Shown one piece after another: positions 7,887 to 15,527 of a stretch of DNA of 37,892 nt. The translations under genes were made by a program, and so were the position numbers. The notes below the pieces were generated by a model. It was not told the DNA's origin and ran no database searches. It was given only the letters and a program-made list of their open reading frames with translations. The stretch is from Actinomycetales bacterium (GTDB lineage Bacteria > Actinomycetota > Actinomycetes > Actinomycetales > Kineosporiaceae), in contig JAAYAH010000234.1 of NCBI GenBank assembly GCA_012719445.1, positions 1-37,892 on the forward strand. The letters run 5' to 3'. The first letter of the stretch is position 1. Each line of letters begins with the position of its first letter.

Positions 7887-8978
7887 ATGACGGCGCCGCT
7901 CTTCGGTTTCGGCACCTCGCAGGAGGACGAGCGCACGGAGGCAACGGCCTTCGGCCTCCCCGGCGGCCGGGTCCTGGCCGTCGCCGGCGCGGGCGACCTG
8001 CCGCTGTCCCTGCTGGCCCTCGGCGCGGAGTCGGTCACGGCCTGCGACCTCGACCCGGCGCAGCTCCGCCTCGCCCGGCTCAAGGCGACGCTCCCCCTGG
8101 TGCTGGACCGGCACGAGGCGCTCCGGGTCCTCGGACTGGCACCGGCCGGGACCGGCGAGCGGCTGCGGAGCCTGCGCCGGGTCACGGCGGCCCTGCCGGC
8201 CGGCCAACGGGCGCTGTGGGAGGCGCACCTGCCGGAACTGGCCAGGACCGGTGTGGTGTGGGCGGGGCGGTACGAACGCTACGTCCGGCGGCTACGCCGC
8301 CTCGGCGGACCGCCGCTGCGACGCCGGGCGACCGCGCTGGTCACGGCGGGGAGCCTGGCGGAGCAGGCCAGGGTCTTCGACGAGCGGATCGACGGCCCGG
8401 TGCTGGCCGCGGTGCTGCGGACGGCGTTCCACCCGGCGGTGTACCGGGGCAGGGGGCTCGACGCCCGGGGGCTTCAGCACCGCGAGCGAGGCCGGTCACT
8501 CGGCCGCCAGTACCACGGTGACCTGCGACTCTGGTGCACCGGAACGCCCGCCGCGGAGAACTTCTGGCTGCAGTGGCACCTGCTGGGCCACCCGACCGGT
8601 CCCGCGGCGCTGCCGGTCTGGTTGACCGAGACCGGGTGGCAGGCGCTCGCCGCCCGCGAGGTCGCGCTCGGGCTGGAGCACCGGGACGTCCGGGACGCCC
8701 TGGCCGCCTGCCCGGGCCGCTACGACCGGCTCCACCTGTCCAACGTGTCCGACTGGATGGACGAGCAGGCCTTCCACCGGCTCCTCCGGACGGCGGCTGC
8801 CTCCCTCCGCCCGCCCGGCAGGATCGTGTGGCGGTGGCTGCACGTGGACCGGCGCCCGCCCGCGGACCTCGGCGACCGGCTCGTCGTGGACCCGACGCTC
8901 GGGGAGCGGCTCCGGCTCGTGGACCGCTTCCCCTTCTACCGGGTGGTGGTGGCCACGACGACCGACGCCCGACCGTGA
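7887..8978 (+). CDS. DUF3419 / BtaA-like SAM-dependent 3-amino-3-carboxypropyl transferase
   Basis: About 363 residues. The N-terminus FGFGTSQEDERTEATAFGL and the SAM-binding Rossmann segment GRVLAVAGAGDLPLSLLALGAES, followed by ACDLDPAQLRLARLK, are the hallmarks of DUF3419. A late HLSNVSDWMDEQAF segment is also typical. Family members related to BtaA move the 3-amino-3-carboxypropyl group of SAM, not the methyl group, onto an acceptor (diacylglycerol hydroxyl in betaine lipids). Here no BtaB-like methyltransferase follows, so the acceptor and end product differ or are incomplete; an amine made by the upstream fusion protein is a reasonable guess. The start at 7887 is preferred (GGAGG 5 bases upstream). 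ATG 7866 would overlap the upstream stop as ATGA. The gene is translationally coupled to the next one (GTGA overlap). It is probably cytosolic or peripheral. Confidence 0.85.
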   Translation: MTAPLFGFGTSQEDERTEATAFGLPGGRVLAVAGAGDLPLSLLALGAESVTACDLDPAQLRLARLKATLPLVLDRHEALRVLGLAPAGTGERLRSLRRVTAALPAGQRALWEAHLPELARTGVVWAGRYERYVRRLRRLGGPPLRRRATALVTAGSLAEQARVFDERIDGPVLAAVLRTAFHPAVYRGRGLDARGLQHRERGRSLGRQYHGDLRLWCTGTPAAENFWLQWHLLGHPTGPAALPVWLTETGWQALAAREVALGLEHRDVRDALAACPGRYDRLHLSNVSDWMDEQAFHRLLRTAAASLRPPGRIVWRWLHVDRRPPADLGDRLVVDPTLGERLRLVDRFPFYRVVVATTTDARP

Positions 8979-10129
8979 CCCGGCTGCCCGCCGGGACGCA
9001 GCTCCGGTTACTGGACCGCGACGACGGTGACGCCCTCCTCGACCTGCATCGCTGCTGCCCCCTGGAGGGACAGGTCGCGTTCCGGTTCGACCGGGGGCCG
9101 GAGTTCTTCCGCTGGGCGGATCTCGCCTTCGACCGGTGGACCTACGCCGGCGTCGTCAGCGACAGCCGGCTCGTTGCCTCCGGCGGGTTCTTCCTGCGGA
9201 CCGGGATCGACGGCACCGGCAGTGACCGGAGCACCATCTGCTACCTGGGCGACCTGAGGGTCCACCCGTCGTGGCGGGGACACCGGTTGGGCGAGCGGAT
9301 CCTCGGCGCGCTCGCCGAGCACATCCCGCCCGAGGTGACGACGGCGTACGCCTTCGTCAAGGAGGGCAACACGGCGGCGGAGTACCTGCTGGCCGGCACC
9401 GGGCAGCGGGGCTGGACCGCGGCCCGGCCCCTCGGCTGCACGACGGTCAGCCTGCTGCCCGCGCTCCCGCCCAGGAGACGCGGCACCTGCCTGGTCCGGC
9501 CGGTGGGTCCCGACGACCTGGCCGAGGTGGGCGCCTTCCTCGCCGGTGCCGCGGGGGGCAGGCTGCTCGCGCCGAGGATCACCACGGCGTGGCTGGTGCG
9601 GTGGTGGCGGCTGGGAGGGCGCCAGGACCCGGACTCCCGGACCTGGCTGGTGGCGGAACGCGACGGCCGGCTCGTCGGCGCGCTGCTCCTCGTCGACGCG
9701 ACGAGCCTGAAGCGGACGGTGCTGATCGACCGGACCCCCGGCATGCGGCTGCTGTCCGGGGTACACGCCGTCCTGTCCGCCCAGCGGGGCGGCCCGCCGC
9801 TACCGGGGCCTGGCGGCGCGCTGCGCGCAAGGGCTGCGGTCGCCTGGGCCGCCGTCGACGACGACCCCGGGATCGCGCGGGAACTGCTGGCCGCAGCGGC
9901 AGCGACCCCTGGCTGCCGCAGACAGCACCTGCTGCAGGTCGCGCTCCCCGACGGCGATCCCCTGCTGGCCGCGGTGCGCGGCGTCGTCCGGCAACGCTTC
10001 CGGGGCCGGTTGATCGTGTGGACCCGGGACAGGACGACGGGTACCCCGGGTGCCCTCGACCGGGACGGCGACGGAACCGGTGCCGCCGTGGAGACGAGGC
10101 GCCCGTGGATCGACCCCGTGTCACTGTGA
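8975..10129 (+). CDS. double-GNAT acyltransferase-like protein
   Basis: 384 residues, starting with GTG at 8975, whose bases overlap the previous stop (GTGA). The N-terminal half is a GNAT domain: YLGDLRVHPSWRGHRLGERI is motif A with the R-G-x-x-L-G acetyl-CoA loop near residues 90-110, and a later AYAFVKEGNTAAEYLL carries the N-A-A helix often seen in GNATs. From about residue 170 a second, more diverged GNAT-like half begins (CLVRPVGPDDLAEVGAFL, then TWLVAERDGRLVGALLLVD) and lacks a clear pyrophosphate loop. Tandem GNATs often have one catalytic half. As the last gene of the operon it likely N-acylates the amine product or an intermediate; that is inference. A bulged hairpin at 10132-10160 closes the operon. 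Confidence 0.8.
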   Translation: MTRLPAGTQLRLLDRDDGDALLDLHRCCPLEGQVAFRFDRGPEFFRWADLAFDRWTYAGVVSDSRLVASGGFFLRTGIDGTGSDRSTICYLGDLRVHPSWRGHRLGERILGALAEHIPPEVTTAYAFVKEGNTAAEYLLAGTGQRGWTAARPLGCTTVSLLPALPPRRRGTCLVRPVGPDDLAEVGAFLAGAAGGRLLAPRITTAWLVRWWRLGGRQDPDSRTWLVAERDGRLVGALLLVDATSLKRTVLIDRTPGMRLLSGVHAVLSAQRGGPPLPGPGGALRARAAVAWAAVDDDPGIARELLAAAAATPGCRRQHLLQVALPDGDPLLAAVRGVVRQRFRGRLIVWTRDRTTGTPGALDRDGDGTGAAVETRRPWIDPVSL

Positions 10130-10131
10130 GG

Positions 10132-10160
10132 CGGCCGTCCGGCGGCTCCCCGCCCGGCCG
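10132..10160. terminator. bulged GC hairpin between convergent genes
   Basis: CGGCCG plus GGCGG on the left pairs with CCGCC plus CGGCCG on the right, with a 3-base bulge and a 4-base loop. It lies 3 bases after the GNAT stop and before the convergent GerW-like gene, so it may serve both strands. Confidence 0.5.
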
Positions 10161-10174
10161 TCACCCGCTCGGGG

Positions 10175-10495
10175 TCAGCGGCGGCGCCGGCACCGTGGCA
10201 GCAGCCCGCGCAGGACACACCCCATGACGACGGCGAGCGTGCCGAGAGCGACCAGGTCCACGGCGGGGACGAAACGCACCCTTCCGTCCTGGATGGTGTA
10301 GACCCCGATGCCGCGGGAGCGGACGCCGAACCCGCCGCCCACCTCGGCCTCGTCCGGCCCGGAGCCGCCACCACCACCCCCGGCGACGACGGCCACCGGC
10401 ACGACCGTCACGCCCTCCCGCTCCACCGGCTCACCGAACACCTGGCTGACGCCGATGTGGTCGCCGACCCTGGCCAGCAGTTCCTGCAGCTTCAT
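10175..10495 (-). CDS. GerW/YtfJ-family sporulation-associated protein
   Basis: 106 residues. The N-terminus MKLQELLARVGDHIGVSQVFGEP, the VTVVPVAVVAGGGGGGSG glycine stretch and GVRSRGIGVYTIQDGRVRFVPAVD match the GerW (YtfJ) family, small proteins needed for normal spore germination in Bacillus and widespread in actinomycetes. The protein ends with one hydrophobic stretch (LVALGTLAVVMGCVLRGLL) and an Arg tail, so it may be membrane associated. The start at 10495 has GGGAGG 8 bases upstream; longer in-frame versions reach upstream into non-coding DNA and lack such a site. It is convergent with the operon ending at 10129 and divergent from the LacI gene. Its exact molecular role is unknown. Confidence 0.85.
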   Translation of the reverse strand: MKLQELLARVGDHIGVSQVFGEPVEREGVTVVPVAVVAGGGGGGSGPDEAEVGGGFGVRSRGIGVYTIQDGRVRFVPAVDLVALGTLAVVMGCVLRGLLPRCRRRR

Positions 10496-10655
10496 GACCG
10501 CGCCTCCCGTGTCCGACCGCCAGGTGTCTGAATTGTCGTTGACCGGGGCCCCCGGTGCCAGCCTCCCACCGGGTGGGCTCGATCGGCCCACGCCCGTCCG
10601 GACAGGTCCGCGGAGCACCCACCGACCCCGGGTCACGCCCCTGCCCTGGGCCGTG

Positions 10656-10675
10656 ACCACCTATTCTGGGGTGGT
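10656..10675. promoter_or_regulatory. possible lacI-type gene promoter with inverted repeat
   Basis: ACCACC (10656-10661) and GGTGGT (10670-10675) are inverted around TATTCTGG. TATTCT at 10662-10667 resembles a -10 box and lies about 30 bases before the GTG start of the LacI-family gene. An operator over a -10 box would fit autoregulation; there is no direct evidence. Confidence 0.3.
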
Positions 10676-10697
10676 TGATCGACTGCGAGGAGCCGCC

Positions 10698-11753
10698 GTG
10701 GCCCAGCCCCGCCCGGAGCGGAAACGCCCGGGAAGCATCCGGCAGGTCGCGGAACTCGCCGGGGTCTCCATCGGCACGGTCAGCAACGTGATGAACTCCC
10801 CCCACCTCGTCGCGGAGGCGACCCGGCTCCGGGTCGAGGAGGCCATCCGGGCCACCGGGTTCGTGCGCAACGCCGCCGCACGGCAGCTCCGCGGCATCCC
10901 CAGCACCGTGGTGGGCTGCGTGCTGCTGGACCTGTCCAACACGTTCTTCGCCGAGGTGGCCCGGGGCATCGAGGACCGGCTCGCCGAGGACGGCTGCGTC
11001 GCCGTCCTGTGCAGCACCGACGTCAAGCAGGAGCGGGAGCGGCACTTCCTGCGGATCCTCCAGGAGACCCGGGTCCGCGGGGTGATCATCAATCCCGTCG
11101 ATCCGGACGGCGGTGACTTCACCGAGCTCCCCGACCGCGGGACCCCGGTCGTCCTGCTGGACAACCGCAGCGACCACCGGCAGCTGTGCGCCGTCACCGT
11201 GGACAACGTCGCCGGCGGCATGGCGTCCTGCGGGCACCTCCTCGACCTCGGCCACCGGCGGATCGCCCTGCTGTGTGCCGACGCCGACGTGCGGAGCGTG
11301 ATGGACCGGGCCGAGGGGGTCCGGAAGGCCGTGCTGGCCGGAGGACTCGACCCGGACCGGGTGCTGTTCGAGATTCCGCTCGATCCGCCGCGCAACCGCG
11401 GTTCGGCGGACGCGGCCATCGAGCAGGCGGTCACCGACCCGGAACCGCCGACGGCCTTCCTGTGCTTCAACGACACCGTCGCCGCGACCCTCCTCGCCGG
11501 GCTGCACCGGCGGGGCGTCGCCGTCCCCGGTGACGTCTCGGTCATCGGCTACGACGACGTGACCTTTGCGGGGGCGCTGTTCCCGCCGCTGACCACGGTC
11601 CGGCAGCCGAAGTACGAGATCGGGCGGGCGGCGGCCGAGCTGCTGCTGTCCGAGAGCGAGCCGGACCACCTGCACCGGGAGGTGGTGTTCGCCCCCGAGC
11701 TCGTGGTCCGGCAGTCGACGGGTGCCCCGCCCGAACACCCCCGCGCCCTCTGA
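10698..11753 (+). CDS. LacI-family transcriptional regulator
   Basis: 351 residues. The N-terminal LacI helix-turn-helix reads SIRQVAELAGVSIGTVSNVMN, followed by the hinge (NAAARQLRG). A periplasmic-binding-like sensor domain runs from about residue 70 to the end, with the family segments VGCVLLDLSNTFFAEVARGIE, VVLLDNRS, GHRRIALL, FLCFNDTVAATLLAGLHRRGV and VIGYDDVTFAGALFPPLTTVRQP. These regulators usually bind a sugar or sugar derivative and release a CG-centred palindrome. The start is GTG at 10698 with GAGGAG 6 bases upstream; the frame is open further upstream, but without sequence typical of the family. No sugar gene is adjacent. A matching operator (TGAAGCGCTTCA) lies 9 kb away between the endoglucanase and manD, so control at a distance is possible but unproven. 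Confidence 0.93.
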   Translation: MAQPRPERKRPGSIRQVAELAGVSIGTVSNVMNSPHLVAEATRLRVEEAIRATGFVRNAAARQLRGIPSTVVGCVLLDLSNTFFAEVARGIEDRLAEDGCVAVLCSTDVKQERERHFLRILQETRVRGVIINPVDPDGGDFTELPDRGTPVVLLDNRSDHRQLCAVTVDNVAGGMASCGHLLDLGHRRIALLCADADVRSVMDRAEGVRKAVLAGGLDPDRVLFEIPLDPPRNRGSADAAIEQAVTDPEPPTAFLCFNDTVAATLLAGLHRRGVAVPGDVSVIGYDDVTFAGALFPPLTTVRQPKYEIGRAAAELLLSESEPDHLHREVVFAPELVVRQSTGAPPEHPRAL

Positions 11754-11789
11754 CCCGCGGGCACGGCGGGTACGGCGGGCGAACGAGGG

Positions 11790-12614
11790 TCAGGACCCGG
11801 TGCTCGCCCTGACCGTCACGTCGTCGACCAGGGCGGCGAACCCGCCGTCGCTCGGCGCGAGCCGGGTGACCCACACCAGCCAGTACTGGTGCTCGCCGGC
11901 CGAGGTCGCCGGGAGCCTGACCTCACCCGCTGCGGTCACCGGGCTGCCGACCAGCGCGTAGTCGGACGCCTGTCCCACCTGCTGGTCACCCGCCCGCAGC
12001 TCGACGCCGACGGGTCCTGGGCCGAGATCCAGGGCGACCTCGGACAGGGCGCGAGCCTCACCGAGGTCGAGCAGCAGACCGACACCACTCTTCAGGTTGC
12101 CGAACTCCGCGGTGCGGTAGGTCTGCGTCTTCCATCCCCCCTGGGCGGCGCTGCGGAACCCGCTCCCGCCCGACGGGTCGAAACTGGTGATCGACACCGG
12201 ATCGACGGGCGCCACCGCCGCCGTGGGTCTCGCCCGCTCCGTGGACCGGTCGTCGTCGCCGTCGCCCCGGGGCAGCAGCGACAGCGAGACGACGGTCACG
12301 ACGGCGAGAACGGCCACGACGGCGACGGTGACGACGGCGGGGAGCTGGTCCGGCAGGCCGCGCACGAACCGGGTCAGGGGCGACGGCCGACGCGCGGGCA
12401 GGATCCCGCCCTCCGGCCGGCCCAGCCAGAGACCGGCACCACCGGACGTCGGCGGGAGTCCGGGCGGAGGCATCGTGACCGGCGAGCCGGTGGGCGGGGA
12501 CATCGGGCCCGGCTCGACGACCGGTATCTCGAGGGTGCTGTCCAGTCCCTCCGCGACCGGGATCAGCTCCGTCTCGGCCTCGGGCGAGACCCCCTCGGGA
12601 TGCTGCTGTGTCAC
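11790..12614 (-). CDS. single-pass membrane protein with discoidin-like C-terminal domain
   Basis: 274 residues. The N-terminal ~100 residues are acidic and Pro/Gly rich (disordered). One membrane helix follows at about 115-143 (LPAVVTVAVVAVLAVVTVVS). The extracytoplasmic part contains ITSFDPSGGSGFRS, then GGWKTQTYRTAEFGNL, LLLDLGEARALSEVALDL and HQYWLVWVTRL. This arrangement resembles the F5/8-type-C (discoidin-like) domain found at the C-terminus of actinobacterial MurJ-like and related envelope proteins, so a cell-wall or glycan-binding role is plausible but not shown. The start is GTG at 12614 with GAAGGAG upstream; the longer ATG at 12701 has no good RBS. The gene is convergent with the LacI gene. 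Confidence 0.75.
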   Translation of the reverse strand: MTQQHPEGVSPEAETELIPVAEGLDSTLEIPVVEPGPMSPPTGSPVTMPPPGLPPTSGGAGLWLGRPEGGILPARRPSPLTRFVRGLPDQLPAVVTVAVVAVLAVVTVVSLSLLPRGDGDDDRSTERARPTAAVAPVDPVSITSFDPSGGSGFRSAAQGGWKTQTYRTAEFGNLKSGVGLLLDLGEARALSEVALDLGPGPVGVELRAGDQQVGQASDYALVGSPVTAAGEVRLPATSAGEHQYWLVWVTRLAPSDGGFAALVDDVTVRASTGS

Positions 12615-12771
12615 GGTCCGCTCCTTCGCCGGTCGGCGTCCCGGGGAATCGATCGACGGTCGTCGGGCTCGTCGCCCTCGGTGCCCGGGTTCACGGACCA
12701 CGCTATGCGACGCGGCGGGCGGCGGTGTCCGGGGTGAGGTCCCGGCGGGCAGCTCAGTCCCCGATAGGGAA

Positions 12772-13251
12772 TCAGACGAAGAGGTTGACCGCGGCCCCGT
12801 CGGCCTCGCCGAGGTAGCTGGCGACCCCCGCGAGCTCGACGCCGTCGACGAGTTCCTCGCGGGTGAGACCGAGGACCTCCATGGACGTCGTGCAGGCCAC
12901 CAGGGCGACGCCCTGCTCCCGCGCGGCGGCCAGCAGCTCCTCGACCGAGGCGATGTTCCGTTGCCGCATGACCCGTCGCATCAGCAGCGGGCCGAGCCCG
13001 GCGAGGTTCAGCCGGGACAGCGGCAGCCGCCGGGTTCCTCGCGGCAGCAGCCGGCAGAACGCGGCCTGCAGCAGGCTCCTGCGGGCGGCGGTCCGCCTCG
13101 GCCGGCGGAGGACGGTCAGCCCCCAGAAGGTGAAGAAGACGGTGACCCGGTGCCCCATGGCCGCGGCGCCGTTGGCGATGGTCAGGGCGGCGAGGGCGCG
13201 GTCGAGGTCACCGCTCATCACGACGAGCGTCGTCCTCCGCCTGGTGTCCAC
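12772..13251 (-). CDS. DsrE2-family (DsrE/DsrF/DrsH-like) sulfur-trafficking protein
   Basis: 159 residues. The N-terminus TTLVVMSGDLDRALAALTIA, then NGAAAMGHRVTVFFTFWGL, is the typical DsrE2 start, and the later VALVACTTSMEVLGL contains the single conserved cysteine, the likely persulfide carrier. Members are small cytosolic or peripheral proteins near rhodanese, TusA, SQR or DUF1641 genes and are thought to move sulfane sulfur. The GTG start at 13251 is kept because the first beta strand of the domain would be lost with the ATG at 13218. The gene stands alone here. An SQR-type enzyme and a DUF1641-like gene lie at the far end of the window, so a shared sulfur theme is possible. Confidence 0.85.
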   Translation of the reverse strand: MDTRRRTTLVVMSGDLDRALAALTIANGAAAMGHRVTVFFTFWGLTVLRRPRRTAARRSLLQAAFCRLLPRGTRRLPLSRLNLAGLGPLLMRRVMRQRNIASVEELLAAAREQGVALVACTTSMEVLGLTREELVDGVELAGVASYLGEADGAAVNLFV

Positions 13252-13443
13252 GCCGCCACTCTACGGACGCCGGTCGGCGGGGCAGCACCGTCAGCGGTGG
13301 ACGAGTACGAGCACCGATCGGTCGAGACCCGCCGATCGCGGCGAAGGAACGGGTCCCGGCTACCGTGGCCGAGGTCCCCACCGCGAGCACCCCGGTCTGC
13401 CCGTGCCCGATCCGGGCGGGTAGGGGCGCGGCTCCAAGAATCC

Positions 13444-13462
13444 GTTAATCGCCTGTTAATCG
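13444..13462. promoter_or_regulatory. 11-bp-spaced direct repeat, response-regulator-like site
   Basis: GTTAATCG occurs twice with an 11-base period (one helix turn). This is the geometry used by OmpR-family regulators such as PhoP, whose PHO boxes are 11-nt direct repeats. The bases only loosely resemble the PHO box, so the regulator is not identified. Confidence 0.35.
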
Positions 13463-13505
13463 AGCGCTCTTGTGTGAACCTCACCGTTCCCGAAAGCTGT
13501 CTCCC

Positions 13506-13541
13506 GCGGACCCCGCGGACCCCGCGGACCCCGCAGACCCC
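13506..13541. repeat. 9-bp tandem repeat, 4 copies
   Basis: GCGGACCCC is repeated at 13506, 13515 and 13524, with a one-base variant at 13533. It is non-coding and lies between the direct-repeat site and the leader ATG at 13602. Function unknown; slippage-prone. Confidence 0.85.
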
Positions 13542-13659
13542 GGGTCCCAGGATCCACCCACGGTGGTCCGCGGAAGGCGATAAGCGACGAGAGGAGAACG
13601 AATGCCGGCCGGGCAGTCATCATCTCGTGATGGCAGTGGCGGTTGACGTTCCGCTCGTG

Positions 13660-15262
13660 GTAGCTGTTCAGGTGGGTGGCGACTCGCCCGGGATGCCCGG
13701 GTCGCTGGCGTGAGCGGCAGCTTCGTGTTTGGATCTTTGGGTGCCGGATCCGGGAGACTTGTCGCGTGAGGAGTTGCTCGCGCTGCTGGCTGCCAGGGAA
13801 GAGGAACGGGCGGCAGCGGATGCGGCCAAGGATGCGCGGATCGATGCGCTGCTGGTGACGGTCGGGGAGTTGACCGCGCAGGTGCAGGCGCTGGTGTTGC
13901 GACTGTCCAAGGACTCCTCGACGTCTTCCAAGCCGCCCTCCTCGGACGGGCCTGATCGTCGCCCGCGGGGCGGGTCCTCGCGCAGGGCCTCGGGTCGCAA
14001 GCCCGGCAAGCAGCCCGGCGATCCTGGCACCGCGTTGCGGCTGGTCGATGACCCGGACGAACGGATCGCGATCCCGGCGCCGGCGGCCTGTTCGTGTGGG
14101 ACATCGCTGGTCGAGGCACCGGTGACCGCGGTGCGCCGCCGTCAGGTGCACGACCTGCCGCCCATCCCAGATCCAGTGGTGGTCGAGTACGCCGCCGACG
14201 TGAAGTGTTGCCCGGGCTGCCGTGCGAACGTGACCGGTGACTTCCCCGCCGGGGTGAATGCCCCGGCCCAGTACGGGCCTGAGATCACCACCCGGGTCGC
14301 CGACGTGGTGGTCGGCCATCACGTGCCGGTGTACCGCTCGACGGTGCTGGTGATGGAACTGCTCGGGATGAGCGTGTCGAGTGGGTTCGCGGCGTCCTTG
14401 CGCGCTCGGGCCGCCCGCCTGATCCGCGAGGGTGGGTTCCCAGAAGCGGTGAAGAAGCTGCTCGCGGCCGCGCCGGTGGTCCACGCCGACGAGACGTTCG
14501 CCCGCGTCGACAGCAAGACCGCGTACGTGCACGTGGCCTGCACCGACCACCTGACCCTCCTGCACACCGGCAACCGGTCCGCCGAGGCGATCGATGCCGG
14601 TGGGGTGCTGACCGAGCTGGGTGCCGCCCAGGTCCTGGTCCGGGATGGGTACGCCGGCTACGCCCATCTCACCGACGTCCAGCACGCCTGGTGTGGTGCC
14701 CATCTTCTGCGGGACCTGCGCGGTATCCACGAGGCCGACCCGGGCGGGCAGCTGTGGGCCAAGGCGATGGCCGACACCCTGTTGGAGGCTCATCGGATCG
14801 CCACCGCAGCCCGCGCCGCGGGCCGTGAGGCCTTGTCGGAGAGCGAACTGCGCGTCATCGACCGGCTCTACACCGGCGCGCTGGCCAGGGCCCGCACCGA
14901 CAATCCCGCCGGTGAGGTCAGCGTCCTGGCCGGGCATGCCCGTACCCTCGCGACCCGGTTCGCCGCCCGCCGTGAGGTCATCCTGCGGTTCACCACCAAC
15001 CTCGCCGTCGGGTTCACGAACAACATCGCTGAGCGTCAGATCCGCCCGGTGAAGGTCCAACAACGATCATCAGGTGGATGCTGGCGGACGCTGCAAGGAC
15101 TGGTCGACTTCGCTGTCGTGCAGTCCTACCTGTCCACCGCCGCGCACTGGGGCATCACCCGATTCCAAGCCCTGCACCGCATCTTCAACGGCGAGGGCCC
15201 CTGGATCCCCACCACCCTCACGCCACCAGTCGCAGCAGCCTGACGGGTACCTGAATAGCTAC
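13660..15262 (+). mobile_element. IS66-family insertion sequence, complete, with 8-bp target duplication
   Basis: The ends are imperfect inverted repeats: GTAGCTGTTCAGGT at the left and GTAGCTATTCAGGT (reverse complement) at the right, 13 of 14 matching. CGCTCGTG flanks both sides exactly (13652-13659 and 15263-15270), the 8-bp target duplication typical of IS66. The 1603-bp element carries a single transposase gene without TnpA/TnpB accessory genes, like the ISBst12-type subgroup. Intact ends and duplication indicate a recent insertion. Confidence 0.93.
13741..15243 (+). CDS. IS66-family DDE transposase
   Basis: About 500 residues. An N-terminal coiled-coil/leucine-rich region (LSREELLALLAAREEE, then VTVGELTAQVQALVLRL) precedes KDSSTSSKPPSSDGP, a hallmark of IS66 transposases. 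A zinc-binding part follows (CSCG, then CCPGC). The DDE catalytic core shows HADETFARVD (first Asp), VRDGYAGY (second Asp) and NNIAERQIRPVKVQQRSSGG (Glu). The length matches full-size IS66 transposases and no frameshift is seen, so it is probably active. The start is uncertain: GTG 13741 is used here, TTG 13729 is an alternative. The enzyme cuts and pastes or copies the element between its terminal repeats. Confidence 0.93.
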   Translation: MPDPGDLSREELLALLAAREEERAAADAAKDARIDALLVTVGELTAQVQALVLRLSKDSSTSSKPPSSDGPDRRPRGGSSRRASGRKPGKQPGDPGTALRLVDDPDERIAIPAPAACSCGTSLVEAPVTAVRRRQVHDLPPIPDPVVVEYAADVKCCPGCRANVTGDFPAGVNAPAQYGPEITTRVADVVVGHHVPVYRSTVLVMELLGMSVSSGFAASLRARAARLIREGGFPEAVKKLLAAAPVVHADETFARVDSKTAYVHVACTDHLTLLHTGNRSAEAIDAGGVLTELGAAQVLVRDGYAGYAHLTDVQHAWCGAHLLRDLRGIHEADPGGQLWAKAMADTLLEAHRIATAARAAGREALSESELRVIDRLYTGALARARTDNPAGEVSVLAGHARTLATRFAARREVILRFTTNLAVGFTNNIAERQIRPVKVQQRSSGGCWRTLQGLVDFAVVQSYLSTAAHWGITRFQALHRIFNGEGPWIPTTLTPPVAAA

Positions 15263-15527
15263 CGCTCGTGGGCACATCACTTGCGCCCGTATACACCTAC
15301 CCCGGCCGGTGACATGACCCTGTCCCGCACCTGACCGATACCGTGGATGATCCGACCTCGATGTCTGATCATTCACAGATCGTCACCATGTACCGACAGT
15401 CGACCGGAGTCAACCGCCCACCGCCGCGAGGCCTTGCCTACCGGAGTGGGCACGACTCCGATTCCACTGGAGGCAAAAGAGACCGGCGACTGTCGTCGCC
15501 GCGCATCCGTCAAGGAGAGGAAGAGCT
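15263..15527. other. gap between IS66 right end and secreted-protein gene
   Basis: No gene is supported. It starts with the right copy of the target duplication (15263-15270) and ends with GGAGAGGAAG, the RBS for the ATG at 15528. The promoter of the secreted-protein gene must lie here, or upstream of the IS if it was displaced. No clear -35/-10 pair was found. Confidence 0.4.

Larger units (their letters stand above)
13252..13659. other. intergenic stretch before the IS66 element
   Basis: About 400 bases without a gene. It holds an 11-bp-spaced direct repeat GTTAATCG (13444-13451 and 13455-13462), a 4 x 9-bp tandem repeat (13506-13541), and a good Shine-Dalgarno (GAGGAG 13591-13596) followed by ATG 13602, which opens only a 14-codon frame ending at a TGA (13644-13646) just before the IS insertion point. 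This looks like a promoter/leader region separated from its downstream context by the IS. Confidence 0.5.

Noticed and set aside
13252-13440. Possible tRNA or structured RNA in the gap after the DsrE2 gene
   Set aside because: No cloverleaf or conserved tRNA boxes were found; only scattered GC hairpins of the kind expected at this base composition.
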